A stretch of DNA of 64,000 nucleotides from an uncultured Clostridia bacterium (GTDB taxonomy: Bacteria; Bacillota_A; Clostridia; TANB77; CAG-508): NCBI GenBank assembly GCA_944393295.1, contig CALXZR010000039.1:1-64000 (forward strand). Direction: 5' to 3'. A program made the position numbers and the translations under genes. The notes under the pieces are model-generated. The model did no database searches, had not been told where the DNA came from, and saw only the letters and a list, made by a program, of their open reading frames with translations. Below are positions 16,251-25,841 of the stretch, one piece after another (within the stretch, counting starts at the first letter, position 1; each line of letters opens with the position of its first letter).

Positions 16251-17627
16251 ATGTACGAAAAATATATAAAAAGGTTTCTGGACTTTTTTATTAGTTTAAT
16301 AGCAATAATTATATTATCGCCAATTTTTTTAATTGTTGCTATTTTAGTTAGATTAAAGCTTGGAAAGCCAATAATTTTTAAACAAAAAAGACCTGGAAAA
16401 AATGAAAAGATATTTACTTTATATAAATTTAGAACTATGACAGATGAAAAAGATAAAGATGGAAATTTGTTACCAGATAGCAAAAGGCTAACTAAATTTG
16501 GAAAAATCTTAAGAAGTACAAGCCTGGATGAATTGCCAGAATTAATTAATATTCTAAAAGGCGAAATGAGTTTAATAGGTCCAAGACCACTTGCGGTATC
16601 ATATCTACCATATTATAACGAGAAAGAAAAACATAGACATGATGTAAGACCAGGCTTAACAGGTTTAGCACAAATAAATGGAAGAAATAATCTAAATTGG
16701 GAAGAAAGATTTGCTTATGATTTACAATATGTAAATAATATTAGCTTTATAAATGATTTAAAAATTTTTCTAAAAACCTTTTTAAAAGTTTTTAAGAAGG
16801 AAGATATTAGTGTTAGGGGAACTGGAAAAACTATAGATTTTGATAAATATAGAGGAAAACAAAATATGATTAAATTGGAAAAAAAAGAAGAATTAGACAG
16901 AATATCTAAATTTTTTACAGATACTAGATTTAATATGGGAAAATCAGTTTTGCAAGATCTAATGGGTGAAGCCTATGTAGCTGATAAAGAAAAACCAAAC
17001 TTTGCTTATTTGCTAATAAGAGCATATTGTTTTATAAATGGAGATGAAACTTCTCAGAAAGCTGAAATGGCAATTAAAAATTTACCAAATACTTGCAAAT
17101 GTATTGTACCAGGAGACAATTGGAAGAAATTAGTAGAAAAAGTATATGCTAATAATTTTAAAAAAGGAAAAAGATATTCAATAAAAAAAGAAGGAGATAT
17201 TTTTGACAGAGAAAAATTAAAAAAATATGTTAATTCTTTAGATAAAAATTATACTATAAAAGAAATAGATGGAGAATTATATAATAAAATTCAAGCTACA
17301 GATTCTTATGTAACTAATTTAAATATGACAGACGATTATAAGAACAAAGGAATAGGAGTATGTGCTCTAAAAGATGATGTAATTGTAGGAGTTGCTACTT
17401 CTAATATAATATATAACGATGGAATTGAAATAAATATAAAAGTAAGTGATGAGCATAGAAGAAAGGGAATTGGTACAGCAATATCTGCTAAATTAATATT
17501 AAATTGTTTAGAAAAAGGTTTGTATCCTAGCTGGGATGCAGCAAACTTAAATTCAGTAGGACTTGCCGAAAAATTGGGATATCACTTAGAAAAAGAATAT
17601 GATGTATATTTTATAAATCAGAATTAA
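16251..17627 (+). CDS. PglC-like phosphoglycosyl transferase fused to a GNAT acetyltransferase
   Basis: Residues 1-200 are a monotopic bacterial sugar transferase: one membrane-dipping helix (about 12-34), KFRTM, the catalytic dyad D93-E94 in STSLDELPELINILKGEM, and LIGPRPL. They transfer a sugar-1-phosphate to undecaprenyl phosphate. Residues about 210-458 end in a GNAT fold with acetyl-CoA loop EHRRKGIGTAISAKL and SWDAANLNSVGLAEKLGY. With dehydratase and aminotransferase upstream, the GNAT domain could N-acetylate the 4-amino group. Neisseria PglB also joins transferase and acetyltransferase, but with a PglD-type beta-helix instead. The domain fusion is clear; substrate is inferred. Confidence 0.85.
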   Translation: MYEKYIKRFLDFFISLIAIIILSPIFLIVAILVRLKLGKPIIFKQKRPGKNEKIFTLYKFRTMTDEKDKDGNLLPDSKRLTKFGKILRSTSLDELPELINILKGEMSLIGPRPLAVSYLPYYNEKEKHRHDVRPGLTGLAQINGRNNLNWEERFAYDLQYVNNISFINDLKIFLKTFLKVFKKEDISVRGTGKTIDFDKYRGKQNMIKLEKKEELDRISKFFTDTRFNMGKSVLQDLMGEAYVADKEKPNFAYLLIRAYCFINGDETSQKAEMAIKNLPNTCKCIVPGDNWKKLVEKVYANNFKKGKRYSIKKEGDIFDREKLKKYVNSLDKNYTIKEIDGELYNKIQATDSYVTNLNMTDDYKNKGIGVCALKDDVIVGVATSNIIYNDGIEINIKVSDEHRRKGIGTAISAKLILNCLEKGLYPSWDAANLNSVGLAEKLGYHLEKEYDVYFINQN

Positions 17628-17654
17628 AATTCTAGAAAGGAATTCTATTATAAA

Positions 17655-18710
17655 ATGGAAATTGGAAGCGAATTTTGGCTAGAGGATAATCTTATTAAAA
17701 ATAGTTCTAAGGACTTTTGGAAATTTGGAGAAGATATGGAGTTTTTAATGTCTGGTAGAACGGCTATAGATTATATCTTGCAAGATATTGAAAATACAAG
17801 AACTATAAAAAATGTATATTTTCCATCTTATTGCTGTGAATCTATGTTAATTCCTTTTAGGAAAAGAAATTTAAATATTAAATTTTACGAAGTAGATTTT
17901 GATGGAAATTTAAAATATAATATAGATACAAACTATAAATGTGATATATTTTTTGCTATGAACTATTTTGGATATACTTCTACAAATATGGAAGAATATG
18001 TACAAGCATTTAAGGAAAAAGGTAGCCTTGTTATAGAGGATGTAACTCATAGCTTACTTAGTAAAAAGATTTTTTCAGAGGGGACAGATTATATTTTTGC
18101 AAGTTTAAGAAAATGGTTTCCAATTTTGACAGGAGCTTTTGCTGCAAAACTACATGGTAAGTTTGAATTAGATAAAGAACTTTCTGAAAATTCAGAGCTA
18201 TTAAACCAAAGAATATTAGCCATGGAAAATAAGAAAAAATATATTGAAAATAACTGCAAGGACAATTCTTTAAAAGAAGAGTATTTGAATGAGTATAAAA
18301 TGGCTAAGAGACTTTTAGAAGAAAAATATGAAAATTATGCTATGGATTCTAAATCAAAAGAGATTTTATTTAATTTAGATATTGAGAAAATAAAAAAATC
18401 TAGAAAAGCAAATTCAGAAATAATATATAGCAAATTAAAAAATACTAAAAAATTAAGTTTTTTAGTAAATGAACAAAAAGAAGAAGACTGTTTAATTTTT
18501 GTACCTATAATTTTAAAACAGGAATTAAGAGATGAGCTAAGACAAGAACTAATAAAAAAACAAATTTATTGTCCAATACATTGGCCTATAGATAATAATT
18601 TAAATAATATATATACTAGAGAATTATCCTTAGTATGTGATCAAAGATATTCAAAAGAACAAATAGAAGAATATATTAAAATAATTTTAAAATATTTGAA
18701 AGAGGATTAA
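17655..18710 (+). CDS. DegT/DnrJ/EryC1-like aminotransferase family protein (second copy)
   Basis: A 351-residue fold-type I PLP enzyme, divergent from the copy at 15047. The start region (MSGRTAIDYILQDIE) and FPSYCCESM resemble proteins annotated as perosamine-synthetase-like, and K153 in ASLRKWFPILTGA is placed to bind PLP. Conserved EDVTHSLL corresponds to the usual aspartate motif. The acceptor sugar or amino acid is unknown. It starts 27 bp after the transferase-GNAT gene and is followed 3 bp later by a FemAB-like gene, so the two may act together in adding an amino-acid-like substituent. Confidence 0.75.
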   Translation: MEIGSEFWLEDNLIKNSSKDFWKFGEDMEFLMSGRTAIDYILQDIENTRTIKNVYFPSYCCESMLIPFRKRNLNIKFYEVDFDGNLKYNIDTNYKCDIFFAMNYFGYTSTNMEEYVQAFKEKGSLVIEDVTHSLLSKKIFSEGTDYIFASLRKWFPILTGAFAAKLHGKFELDKELSENSELLNQRILAMENKKKYIENNCKDNSLKEEYLNEYKMAKRLLEEKYENYAMDSKSKEILFNLDIEKIKKSRKANSEIIYSKLKNTKKLSFLVNEQKEEDCLIFVPIILKQELRDELRQELIKKQIYCPIHWPIDNNLNNIYTRELSLVCDQRYSKEQIEEYIKIILKYLKED

Positions 18711-18713
18711 AAA

Positions 18714-19700
18714 GTGAGTAAAATACAAGATATATATTTTGAAAAAAATTATGCTAAATTATATGAGAAAATTGAAAAAGGACAAGCTTATGAATTTACT
18801 TTAGAAAACGAATATGGAAAAATAACAAATTTATTTCTAAAGAGAGAAATTCCAATTAACATAGATGGAAAAAAATATTATGACATAGTTACTCCATATG
18901 GATATGGTGGACCAATTATTCATAATTTTTCAGACAAAGAAAAATTACTTAATATATATGAAGAAAAATTTAGTAAATATTGTGAGGAAAATAATATAGT
19001 AAGTGAGTTTATACGTTTTCATCCAATAGTTCAAAATGCTCTAGATTTTGAAAAAATTTATTCACCAATATATATGAGAAAAACTTTAGTAACTAATTTA
19101 AAAGATTATGAAGATCCTATTCAATCTCAATTTAGTAAAAGTTGCAGAAAAAATATTAGACAAGCTCTAAATAAAGGAATTACTTTTAAAGTTACAGAAA
19201 AGCCAGATAGTATAGGTGCTTTTAAAGAAATTTACTATTCAACTATGGACAGAAATAAAGCAACTGATTACTATTATTTTGATGATGAATATTTTGCAAA
19301 TGTATTAAAATATTTTAAAGAAAATGTAATTTTAGTTGAGGCAATATTTGAAGAAAAAACAATTGCGGCAGGACTATATTTTGTGTATAATAAAACCATT
19401 CATATACATTTATCTGGAACTCTTACAGAATATTTGTATTTGTCTCCAGCCTACATTCTAAGATACGCAGTAACTTTATGGGGAAAAGAGCATAATTATG
19501 AGATTATACATCATGGTGGGGGACGCTCTAATTCAGAAGAAGATACTCTATATTTATTTAAAAGAAATTTTGCTAAATTAGAACAAACAGATTTTTATAT
19601 CGGAAAAAAGATATGGAATGAAAATATTTATAATAGAATGTGTGAGGAAAAAAATATTTCTACAAAAGAGGAATTTTTTCCAGCATATAGAAAGGTTTAG
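18714..19700 (+). CDS. FemAB/GNAT-type aminoacyl- or acyltransferase
   Basis: A 328-residue protein with the FemAB-like double GNAT layout: RKNIRQALNKGITFKV (residues about 147-162) and IHHGGGRSNSEEDTLYLFKRNF (about 263-284) are typical of Acetyltransf_6/FemAB proteins. Such enzymes attach amino acids or acyl groups to glycans, often from aminoacyl-tRNA. No signal or membrane segment is present. The start is GTG at 18714. Tight spacing to both neighbours (3 and 2 bp) shows co-expression. The donor and acceptor are not known. Confidence 0.75.
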   Translation: MSKIQDIYFEKNYAKLYEKIEKGQAYEFTLENEYGKITNLFLKREIPINIDGKKYYDIVTPYGYGGPIIHNFSDKEKLLNIYEEKFSKYCEENNIVSEFIRFHPIVQNALDFEKIYSPIYMRKTLVTNLKDYEDPIQSQFSKSCRKNIRQALNKGITFKVTEKPDSIGAFKEIYYSTMDRNKATDYYYFDDEYFANVLKYFKENVILVEAIFEEKTIAAGLYFVYNKTIHIHLSGTLTEYLYLSPAYILRYAVTLWGKEHNYEIIHHGGGRSNSEEDTLYLFKRNFAKLEQTDFYIGKKIWNENIYNRMCEEKNISTKEEFFPAYRKV

Positions 19701-19702
19701 AT

Positions 19703-20989
19703 ATGAATTTTAGATGGTATTTATTTTGGTTTCAAGATTTTTTAAAAGGTGGAAATATACGAAAAGCATATAAAGATATACAAGACTGCTTTATAGATGG
19801 AAACAAAGATATTGATGATGATATAAATAATTTATTAAAACATGCTAAAGAAACAACTAATTACTATAAAAATTTTGATTATACTTCAATAAAAAACTTT
19901 CCTGTTATGAATAAGAAAAAAATTATAGATAACTATGATGATATTTTATCTAATACCTATACAGGACAAAAATTACATAAAATGTCAACAAGTGGTTCAA
20001 CCGGCACACCATTTACAGTTGTTCAAGATAAAAGAAAAAGAAATAGAGTAATTGCTGCTGTTTTATTTTTTGGAAAGCAATGTGGATATACTTTTGGAGA
20101 AAAGCAAATGTTTTTACGAGTTTGGGTAAAGAGTATAAGAAAGAGCAAATTAAAGAAATTTTTGCAAAATATGATTCCAGAAGATATATCTAATTTAGAT
20201 ACAGAAAAAATGAAGGAAATAGAACAGATTTTAAAAAATGAAAAAAAATTAAGCAATATACTATCCTATGCTTCTACATTAGACAAGCTTTCAAAATATT
20301 TAGAGGAAAAAAATTGCACTCCAAAAGATTTTTCTGTAAAATCAATAATAAGTGGATCAGAATTATTGCAAGATACTACTAGAGAACGCTTACAAAAAGT
20401 CTTTGGATGTAATATTGTTTCTAGATATGCAAACGAAGAAAATGGAATATTAGGACAAGAATGTTTAACTGAGCATAATGAATTTCATTTAAATGTAGCA
20501 GATTATTATTTTGAATTTCTAAAATTAGATGAGGATATTCCAGCAAAAGAGGGAGAAGTTGCTAGAATAGTAATTACTGACTTATATAATTATGCTTTGC
20601 CAATGATAAGATATGATACAGGTGATTTAGCAATAGTATCAAAAGCAAAGTGTGGAACTAATACAAAAGTTATTTCCAAAATATTTGGTAGAAAAGTCGA
20701 TTTGATATATAATACAAAAGGAGAAATTCTATCGCCACATTATATTACAAATACTATGTGGGAATCTAAAAATATAATACAATTTAAATTTACACAAAAA
20801 GGTAAAAAAGATTATACCATTTTACTTAATGTAACAGAAAATTTTTGTGATGAAGAAAAAATAATTAATACCTTTAAAAAAATTTTAGGTGATGATGCTA
20901 ATATTAAAATTGAATATACAAATGAAATACCAGTATTAAGTTCTGGCAAAAGAAAATATATAGAAAACTTATATACAAAAAATAATTAA
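19703..20989 (+). CDS. CapK-like AMP-forming ligase family protein
   Basis: Phenylacetate-CoA ligase/CapK family: the P-loop MSTSGSTGTPFTVVQDK (residues about 94-110), RYANEENGILGQEC, and LPMIRYDTGDLA (about 295-306) followed by KIFGRKVDLIY. Capsule-locus CapK proteins are thought to activate a carboxylate as an adenylate for transfer to a polysaccharide. Together with the FemAB-like and aminotransferase genes just upstream it suggests an amide-linked substituent on the glycan. Length (428 aa) is normal. Confidence 0.82.
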   Translation: MNFRWYLFWFQDFLKGGNIRKAYKDIQDCFIDGNKDIDDDINNLLKHAKETTNYYKNFDYTSIKNFPVMNKKKIIDNYDDILSNTYTGQKLHKMSTSGSTGTPFTVVQDKRKRNRVIAAVLFFGKQCGYTFGEKQMFLRVWVKSIRKSKLKKFLQNMIPEDISNLDTEKMKEIEQILKNEKKLSNILSYASTLDKLSKYLEEKNCTPKDFSVKSIISGSELLQDTTRERLQKVFGCNIVSRYANEENGILGQECLTEHNEFHLNVADYYFEFLKLDEDIPAKEGEVARIVITDLYNYALPMIRYDTGDLAIVSKAKCGTNTKVISKIFGRKVDLIYNTKGEILSPHYITNTMWESKNIIQFKFTQKGKKDYTILLNVTENFCDEEKIINTFKKILGDDANIKIEYTNEIPVLSSGKRKYIENLYTKNN

Positions 20990-21002
20990 AAGGAGAATCT
21001 AT

Positions 21003-22052
21003 GTGAAATTACTAATTTTAGGAGATTTAGCTTGTCCTGAAAAAGAAGATGTTATAAAACTAAGAAATTTAATTAATTTATTTAAAGATAAAGTTATTAT
21101 AGCTAATCTAGAAGGATTATTAGTAGATAAAAAAGATGCATTAGAAAAATACAACAATGCTTTATTTAACAATATAGAAGTTTTAGAAATATTTAAAGAG
21201 ACAAAAAAAACAATTTTCTCTTTGGCAAATAATCACATAAAAGATATACCAGAAGTCTTTGATTATACAATAGAAAAACTTAATGAAAAAAATATAGGAT
21301 TTGCAGGAGCAAGTAGAATAGAAGAGGAAAGTAGTAAACCTTATATATTTAAAGATGGAAGTAAAGAAATAGTTGTATTTACTCATTGCTGGAATGTTAT
21401 GAGTGAAATTATATATAATAAATCTAAAGATATATATATAAATGATGTAGATTACGAGAAATTTATAAATCAAGTAAAAAGATACAAGCAAGAGCATCCA
21501 AACTCATATATTATAACATATTTGCATTGGAATTTTGATTTTGAAAAATTACCTTTCCCGGCTCATAGAGTAATTGCTACTAAATTAGCCCAAAATGGAG
21601 CAAATTTAATTTTAGGTGGACATTCTCATTTAGTAAATGGAGCAGAAAAAATAAATAATTCTATTGCAGTATATGGTTTTGGAAATTTTTATATACCTAG
21701 CAATAAATTTTTAAATAAAAAGCTAATTTATCCAAAAGAAAGTAAATTAACATTAGCTTTAGAATTAGATTTTGAAGAGAATAAAGCCAAATGTTATTGG
21801 ATAGAAAATTCAGAAAAAGATATAAGAATAATTAAAGACGAAGACTTTGATTCTGGTGATTTAATTAACAGATATTCTCCATTTAGAGATATGGAGGAGA
21901 GGAAATATAAAAAATATTTTAAAGAAAAAAGAGCTAAAAGAACATTAGTACCAATTTGGTATAATGAAAAAAATAGTTTTATAAATAAATTAAAAGATTA
22001 TTTTATATTAGCAAGAATGAAATTAATTAGATATTTAAAAAATATTAAATAA
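21003..22052 (+). CDS. CapA-like metallophosphatase-fold protein
   Basis: The start (MKLLILGDLACPEKE) and motifs ANLEGLLV, SLANNHIKD and GGHSHLVNGAEK identify a CapA/PgsA-type calcineurin-like fold. CapA family members act in poly-gamma-glutamate or capsule synthesis. No N-terminal membrane helix is present, unlike many CapA proteins. The start is GTG at 21003 with AAGGAG upstream; an ATG two bases earlier runs straight into TGA and is not used. The C-terminus is basic. Confidence 0.8.
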   Translation: MKLLILGDLACPEKEDVIKLRNLINLFKDKVIIANLEGLLVDKKDALEKYNNALFNNIEVLEIFKETKKTIFSLANNHIKDIPEVFDYTIEKLNEKNIGFAGASRIEEESSKPYIFKDGSKEIVVFTHCWNVMSEIIYNKSKDIYINDVDYEKFINQVKRYKQEHPNSYIITYLHWNFDFEKLPFPAHRVIATKLAQNGANLILGGHSHLVNGAEKINNSIAVYGFGNFYIPSNKFLNKKLIYPKESKLTLALELDFEENKAKCYWIENSEKDIRIIKDEDFDSGDLINRYSPFRDMEERKYKKYFKEKRAKRTLVPIWYNEKNSFINKLKDYFILARMKLIRYLKNIK

Positions 22053-22064
22053 TGGAGAAATATA

Positions 22065-23264
22065 ATGAAAAATATAGCTATAATTACACAGTATGTATCT
22101 ATGCCAGGAGAAAAGTCAAATGGAAGATTTAGATATCTATCAAGTTTATTAGCAGATGCAAATTATAAAGTAGAGTTAATTACAACAAATTTTTCACATA
22201 GAGACAAAAAACATAGAGTTTTTGACCAAAATAATGAGAAAAATATTAATTATAAGTTTAAAATGTTATCTGAACCTGGTTATAAAAAAAATATATCCTT
22301 AAAGAGATTTTATAGCCATCGTGTTTTTGCAAAGAATTTGAAAAAATATTTAAAAACCATTGAAAGACCAGATATTATATATTGTGCAGTCCCATCTTTA
22401 GATGTAGCAAAAACAGTTGCTAAATTTGCAGAAAAAAATAACATTAGATTTATTGTAGATATACAAGATTTATGGCCAGAAGCTTTTAAAATGGTATTTA
22501 ATTTACCTATTATAAGTAATTTAATTTTTTATCCTATGAAAAAATCAGCAGATTATATATATAGTAGAGCAGATGACGTTATTGCAGTATCAGAAACTTA
22601 TCTAAATAGAGCTCTAGAAGTAAATAAAAAGGCAAAAAACAAAATAAGTGTTTTTTTAGGAACAGATTTAGATTATTTTGATAAATGTAAAAAAGATAAT
22701 GAATTAAAACACTTTGATGATTTAGTCAGAATAGCCTATATTGGCACTTTAGGACATAGTTATGATATTAAATGTGTTATAGATGCAATTTCTTTACTTA
22801 AAGAGAAAGGTATTGAAAATATTAAATTTGAGGTAATGGGAAGTGGTCCATTACAAAGTGAATTTGAAAATTATGCAAAAGAAAAAAATATTAACTGTGA
22901 ATTTACAGGTAAACTTGAATATCCAGAAATGGTAGGAAAGTTATGTTCTTGTGATATTGCTGTCAATCCAATAAAACATGGATCTGCTGGTAGTATAATA
23001 AACAAAGTAGGAGATTATGCAGCAGCAGGACTTCCTGTACTAAATACTCAAGAATCAGAAGAATATAGAAAGCTTGTCGAAAATTATAATATAGGGTATA
23101 ATTGTGAAAACGGTAATATAGAAGAATTAGCAAATAAATTAGAAATTTTATATAGAGATGAAAATTTGAGAAAAAAAATAGGAAAAAATAATAGGAAACT
23201 AGCAGAAGAAAAATTTGATAGAAAAACTACTTATAAAAAAATTTTAAATGTACTAGATAGCTAA
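22065..23264 (+). CDS. Glycosyltransferase family 4 protein
   Basis: A 399-residue GT-B glycosyltransferase. The N-terminal domain begins AIITQYVSMPGEKSNGRF. The second domain has IAYIGTLGHSYDI, EFTGKLEYPEM and CDIAVNPIKHGSAGSIINKVG, with the GT4 EX7E-like region at the nucleotide-sugar site. It resembles WbuB-type transferases that extend lipid-linked glycans in the cytoplasm. RBS GGAG precedes the ATG by six bases. A flippase gene follows. Confidence 0.87.
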   Translation: MKNIAIITQYVSMPGEKSNGRFRYLSSLLADANYKVELITTNFSHRDKKHRVFDQNNEKNINYKFKMLSEPGYKKNISLKRFYSHRVFAKNLKKYLKTIERPDIIYCAVPSLDVAKTVAKFAEKNNIRFIVDIQDLWPEAFKMVFNLPIISNLIFYPMKKSADYIYSRADDVIAVSETYLNRALEVNKKAKNKISVFLGTDLDYFDKCKKDNELKHFDDLVRIAYIGTLGHSYDIKCVIDAISLLKEKGIENIKFEVMGSGPLQSEFENYAKEKNINCEFTGKLEYPEMVGKLCSCDIAVNPIKHGSAGSIINKVGDYAAAGLPVLNTQESEEYRKLVENYNIGYNCENGNIEELANKLEILYRDENLRKKIGKNNRKLAEEKFDRKTTYKKILNVLDS

Positions 23265-23297
23265 AGATGTTAGTTAATATTATTATAAGGAAATATT

Positions 23298-24550
23298 ATG
23301 AATTTTATTAAGAAAATTATAACTAAATATAAAACTTTTGCATCAGATATGTTACTTAATATGATTGGTTTTGGAATTTATATTGTAGCACAACAAATCT
23401 TATTATTACCTTTTTTAGCAAAAGTAGTAACAGATGAAGTTTACACTAGTATAGTAATGTACATATCTGTTTTAAATGTTATTTGTAATGTAACTGGTGG
23501 AGAACTTGGAAATGTACGTCTGATAAGAGATAGTGAATATAGAGATAAAAAAATTAAAGGTGATTTTTCAAGAATTTTAGTATTTTTATCTCCAATTATA
23601 ACAATTATATTAATACCGATTTTTATATATTTAAAATATTCTTTTGTCCGGTAGTATTATACTAATTTTAACTATCTTAATGGCAAATATTAGATTATAT
23701 GCAACGTGTTTTTATAGATTAAAAAAGCAATTTAATAAAGTAATTATGCAAAACATTTTTTACTTTGTTGGAATTGTTTTAAGTTTAATTATATTTAGTT
23801 TCTACAAAAATATTTATTTAATAATGTTAATCCCAGAGTTAATTTCACTGTTTTATGCTTTAAAAAATAGTGACTTAATAGATATGAAATTAGCTAAGAC
23901 AAAAGAAATGAAAAATACATTAAAAAGTTTTACACAACTCGGTATTTTATCTGCACTTACCAATTTAATGAATTATTTTGATAAATTTTTAATTTATCCA
24001 ATGCTTGGAGCAACCTCTGTTGCAATTTATTATGCTGTAAACTCTATGTCGAAGATTACCAGTTTAATTACAAATCCAATGGCAAGTGTTATTCTGTCTT
24101 GGGTTTCGAATGTAGAAAAACGGAGATAATCAAAATAAAATTATAAAGCTAACAATACTAGCAAATATACCAATTATATTAGGAGTAACAATTATATCAA
24201 TACCTCTTACATATATAGCTTTAAAAATTTTATATAGCCAATATTTAAAAGATAGCCTAATACTTATTATACCAATAGCTATTTCTTCTGGATTTGCAAC
24301 AGCATCAACATTAATGAAATCTGTTTTGTTAAAATTTACTAATACAAAGAAAATACTGTATTCATATATAATATATTTTGCAATCTTTATAGCGACAGGA
24401 TACTTTTTAAGCAAAACAAATGGTCTAATAGGATTTACAGTAGCAAATATAATTTCTAGAATTATTTTATGGATTTTATTTATTATTTTATTAATACAAT
24501 CAAAAGTAGTGGAGAAAAAAGATGTTAAAAAAGATAAATCAAAAGATTAA
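23298..24550 (+). pseudogene. Oligosaccharide flippase disrupted by two frameshifts
   Basis: Three overlapping frames together encode one polytopic Wzx/MATE-like protein: 23298-23654, 23644-24129 and about 24121-24550. Deleting one C at 23649 gives YSFVGSIILIL, and deleting the C at 24121 gives VEKGDNQNKIIKLTIL; the resulting frame is open for about 417 codons, a normal flippase length. Hydrophobic character is preserved through all three parts, so decay is either very recent or the changes are sequence errors. If genuine, glycan export would rely on another flippase, such as the one at 8869. It overlaps the next gene by 29 bp. Confidence 0.8.
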
Positions 24551-25841
24551 TATAAACAATTTACCAATAATTTTATTTATAGTAATAATAATAAATTTAT
24601 TACCTTTAGCAATTCCAAATGCTATAACAAAAAAATCTTGTAGCGCAAGTACAATATCAATAATTATAGCTTTTATAATTCAATGCATATTATTATTAGC
24701 CATTTTATTTAATAATATAAAACTTACTAAAAAAATAAAAATTAATTTAGTAATTTTAATAGCAATATCATTTGTAAATTGTATTATAAAGATTTTAAGC
24801 TTGTATCTTTACAATACTGCAGGAATTATGGATATTTTAGATATCGCTTGTAAATTTACAACTATTGCAAGTTTTTATATATTAATGCTAGATATAAAGA
24901 TAAAAGAAGATAAAATATGGTTTTTAGTAAAGGGTATTATATATTTAATTGTAATAGCTTGTTTATTTAATATGATTTTTTATTCACAAGAATTAATAAA
25001 CTCTGTTTTTAAAGGAGAGCTTAGAAAAAATTTTCAAGTATTTAAGAGTTTTTTTGGAAATAGAAATCAATTTGCATTTTTCCTATATTTAGGAATAGCA
25101 ATAGACACACTAATAATGCTTAAAGATAAGAAATTGAGATATAAGATATTTTTTGTATTGTTTTTATTTAATTTAATTATAGGAATTTCTAGAACAGCAA
25201 TGTTAATATCTGCTATATTTTTGTTCCTATTCTTAATTACAACAGACAAAATAAAACCATTAGATAAGTTAGAAATTGCAATGCTTATTTTAATAGCAAT
25301 TTTAATTATTACTTTAGTTTTAATAAAATTAAAGCCAGATTTAGTATATAAAATATTGACAGAATTCGTAAATACTTATATACGACCATCTTCTTTAAAA
25401 ACTTTATCTGGTAGAACAAAGCTTTGGAGCTTGGCATTTACTCTAATAGGTACAAATTTAATAACAATGTTTTTTGGATATGGTAGATTTCAAGGTATTA
25501 GTGAAATAAAAGCTTCAGGAAAAAGATTTACACAATTCCATAATTCATATTTAGAGGCCTTAATTTCAGGAGGTATAATAGAACTTATATATATATTATT
25601 TATATATGCTAATGTTTTTAGAATAGTTGCTAAAAGTAATCTAGAAAATAAGTACAAAAGAATGTATATAGTATTTAATATCTCTAGTTTAATATATATG
25701 ATGTCTGAGAGCATTGGTAGGTTTTCAATAGGCATTGTAGATGTTATTTGTATTATTTGTTTTGTAACTTTACCAATACTTCATGCAAATAGCATAAAAA
25801 TAAATAAAGAAGAAATAGAAGTAAAGAAAGGAAGTAAATAA
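24522..25841 (+). CDS. O-antigen ligase/polymerase (Wzy) family membrane protein
   Basis: A 439-residue membrane protein with about eleven to twelve helices. The family signatures are FFGNRNQFAFFLYLG, ISRTAML, SGRTKLWSLAF and FHNSYLEALISGG (residues about 337-349), the last being the catalytic histidine region of O-antigen ligases and Wzy polymerases. In a Gram-positive cell it would polymerise repeat units or ligate a glycan to an acceptor on the outer face of the membrane. Its stop overlaps the next start (taATG). Confidence 0.85.
   Translation: MLKKINQKININNLPIILFIVIIINLLPLAIPNAITKKSCSASTISIIIAFIIQCILLLAILFNNIKLTKKIKINLVILIAISFVNCIIKILSLYLYNTAGIMDILDIACKFTTIASFYILMLDIKIKEDKIWFLVKGIIYLIVIACLFNMIFYSQELINSVFKGELRKNFQVFKSFFGNRNQFAFFLYLGIAIDTLIMLKDKKLRYKIFFVLFLFNLIIGISRTAMLISAIFLFLFLITTDKIKPLDKLEIAMLILIAILIITLVLIKLKPDLVYKILTEFVNTYIRPSSLKTLSGRTKLWSLAFTLIGTNLITMFFGYGRFQGISEIKASGKRFTQFHNSYLEALISGGIIELIYILFIYANVFRIVAKSNLENKYKRMYIVFNISSLIYMMSESIGRFSIGIVDVICIICFVTLPILHANSIKINKEEIEVKKGSK

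Noticed and set aside
23644..24129. Stand-alone gene in the middle of the flippase
   Set aside because: Its TTG start lies at the frameshift and it has no ribosome site. It continues the upstream protein once one C is removed. The frame at 24314-24550 is likewise the tail of the same gene.
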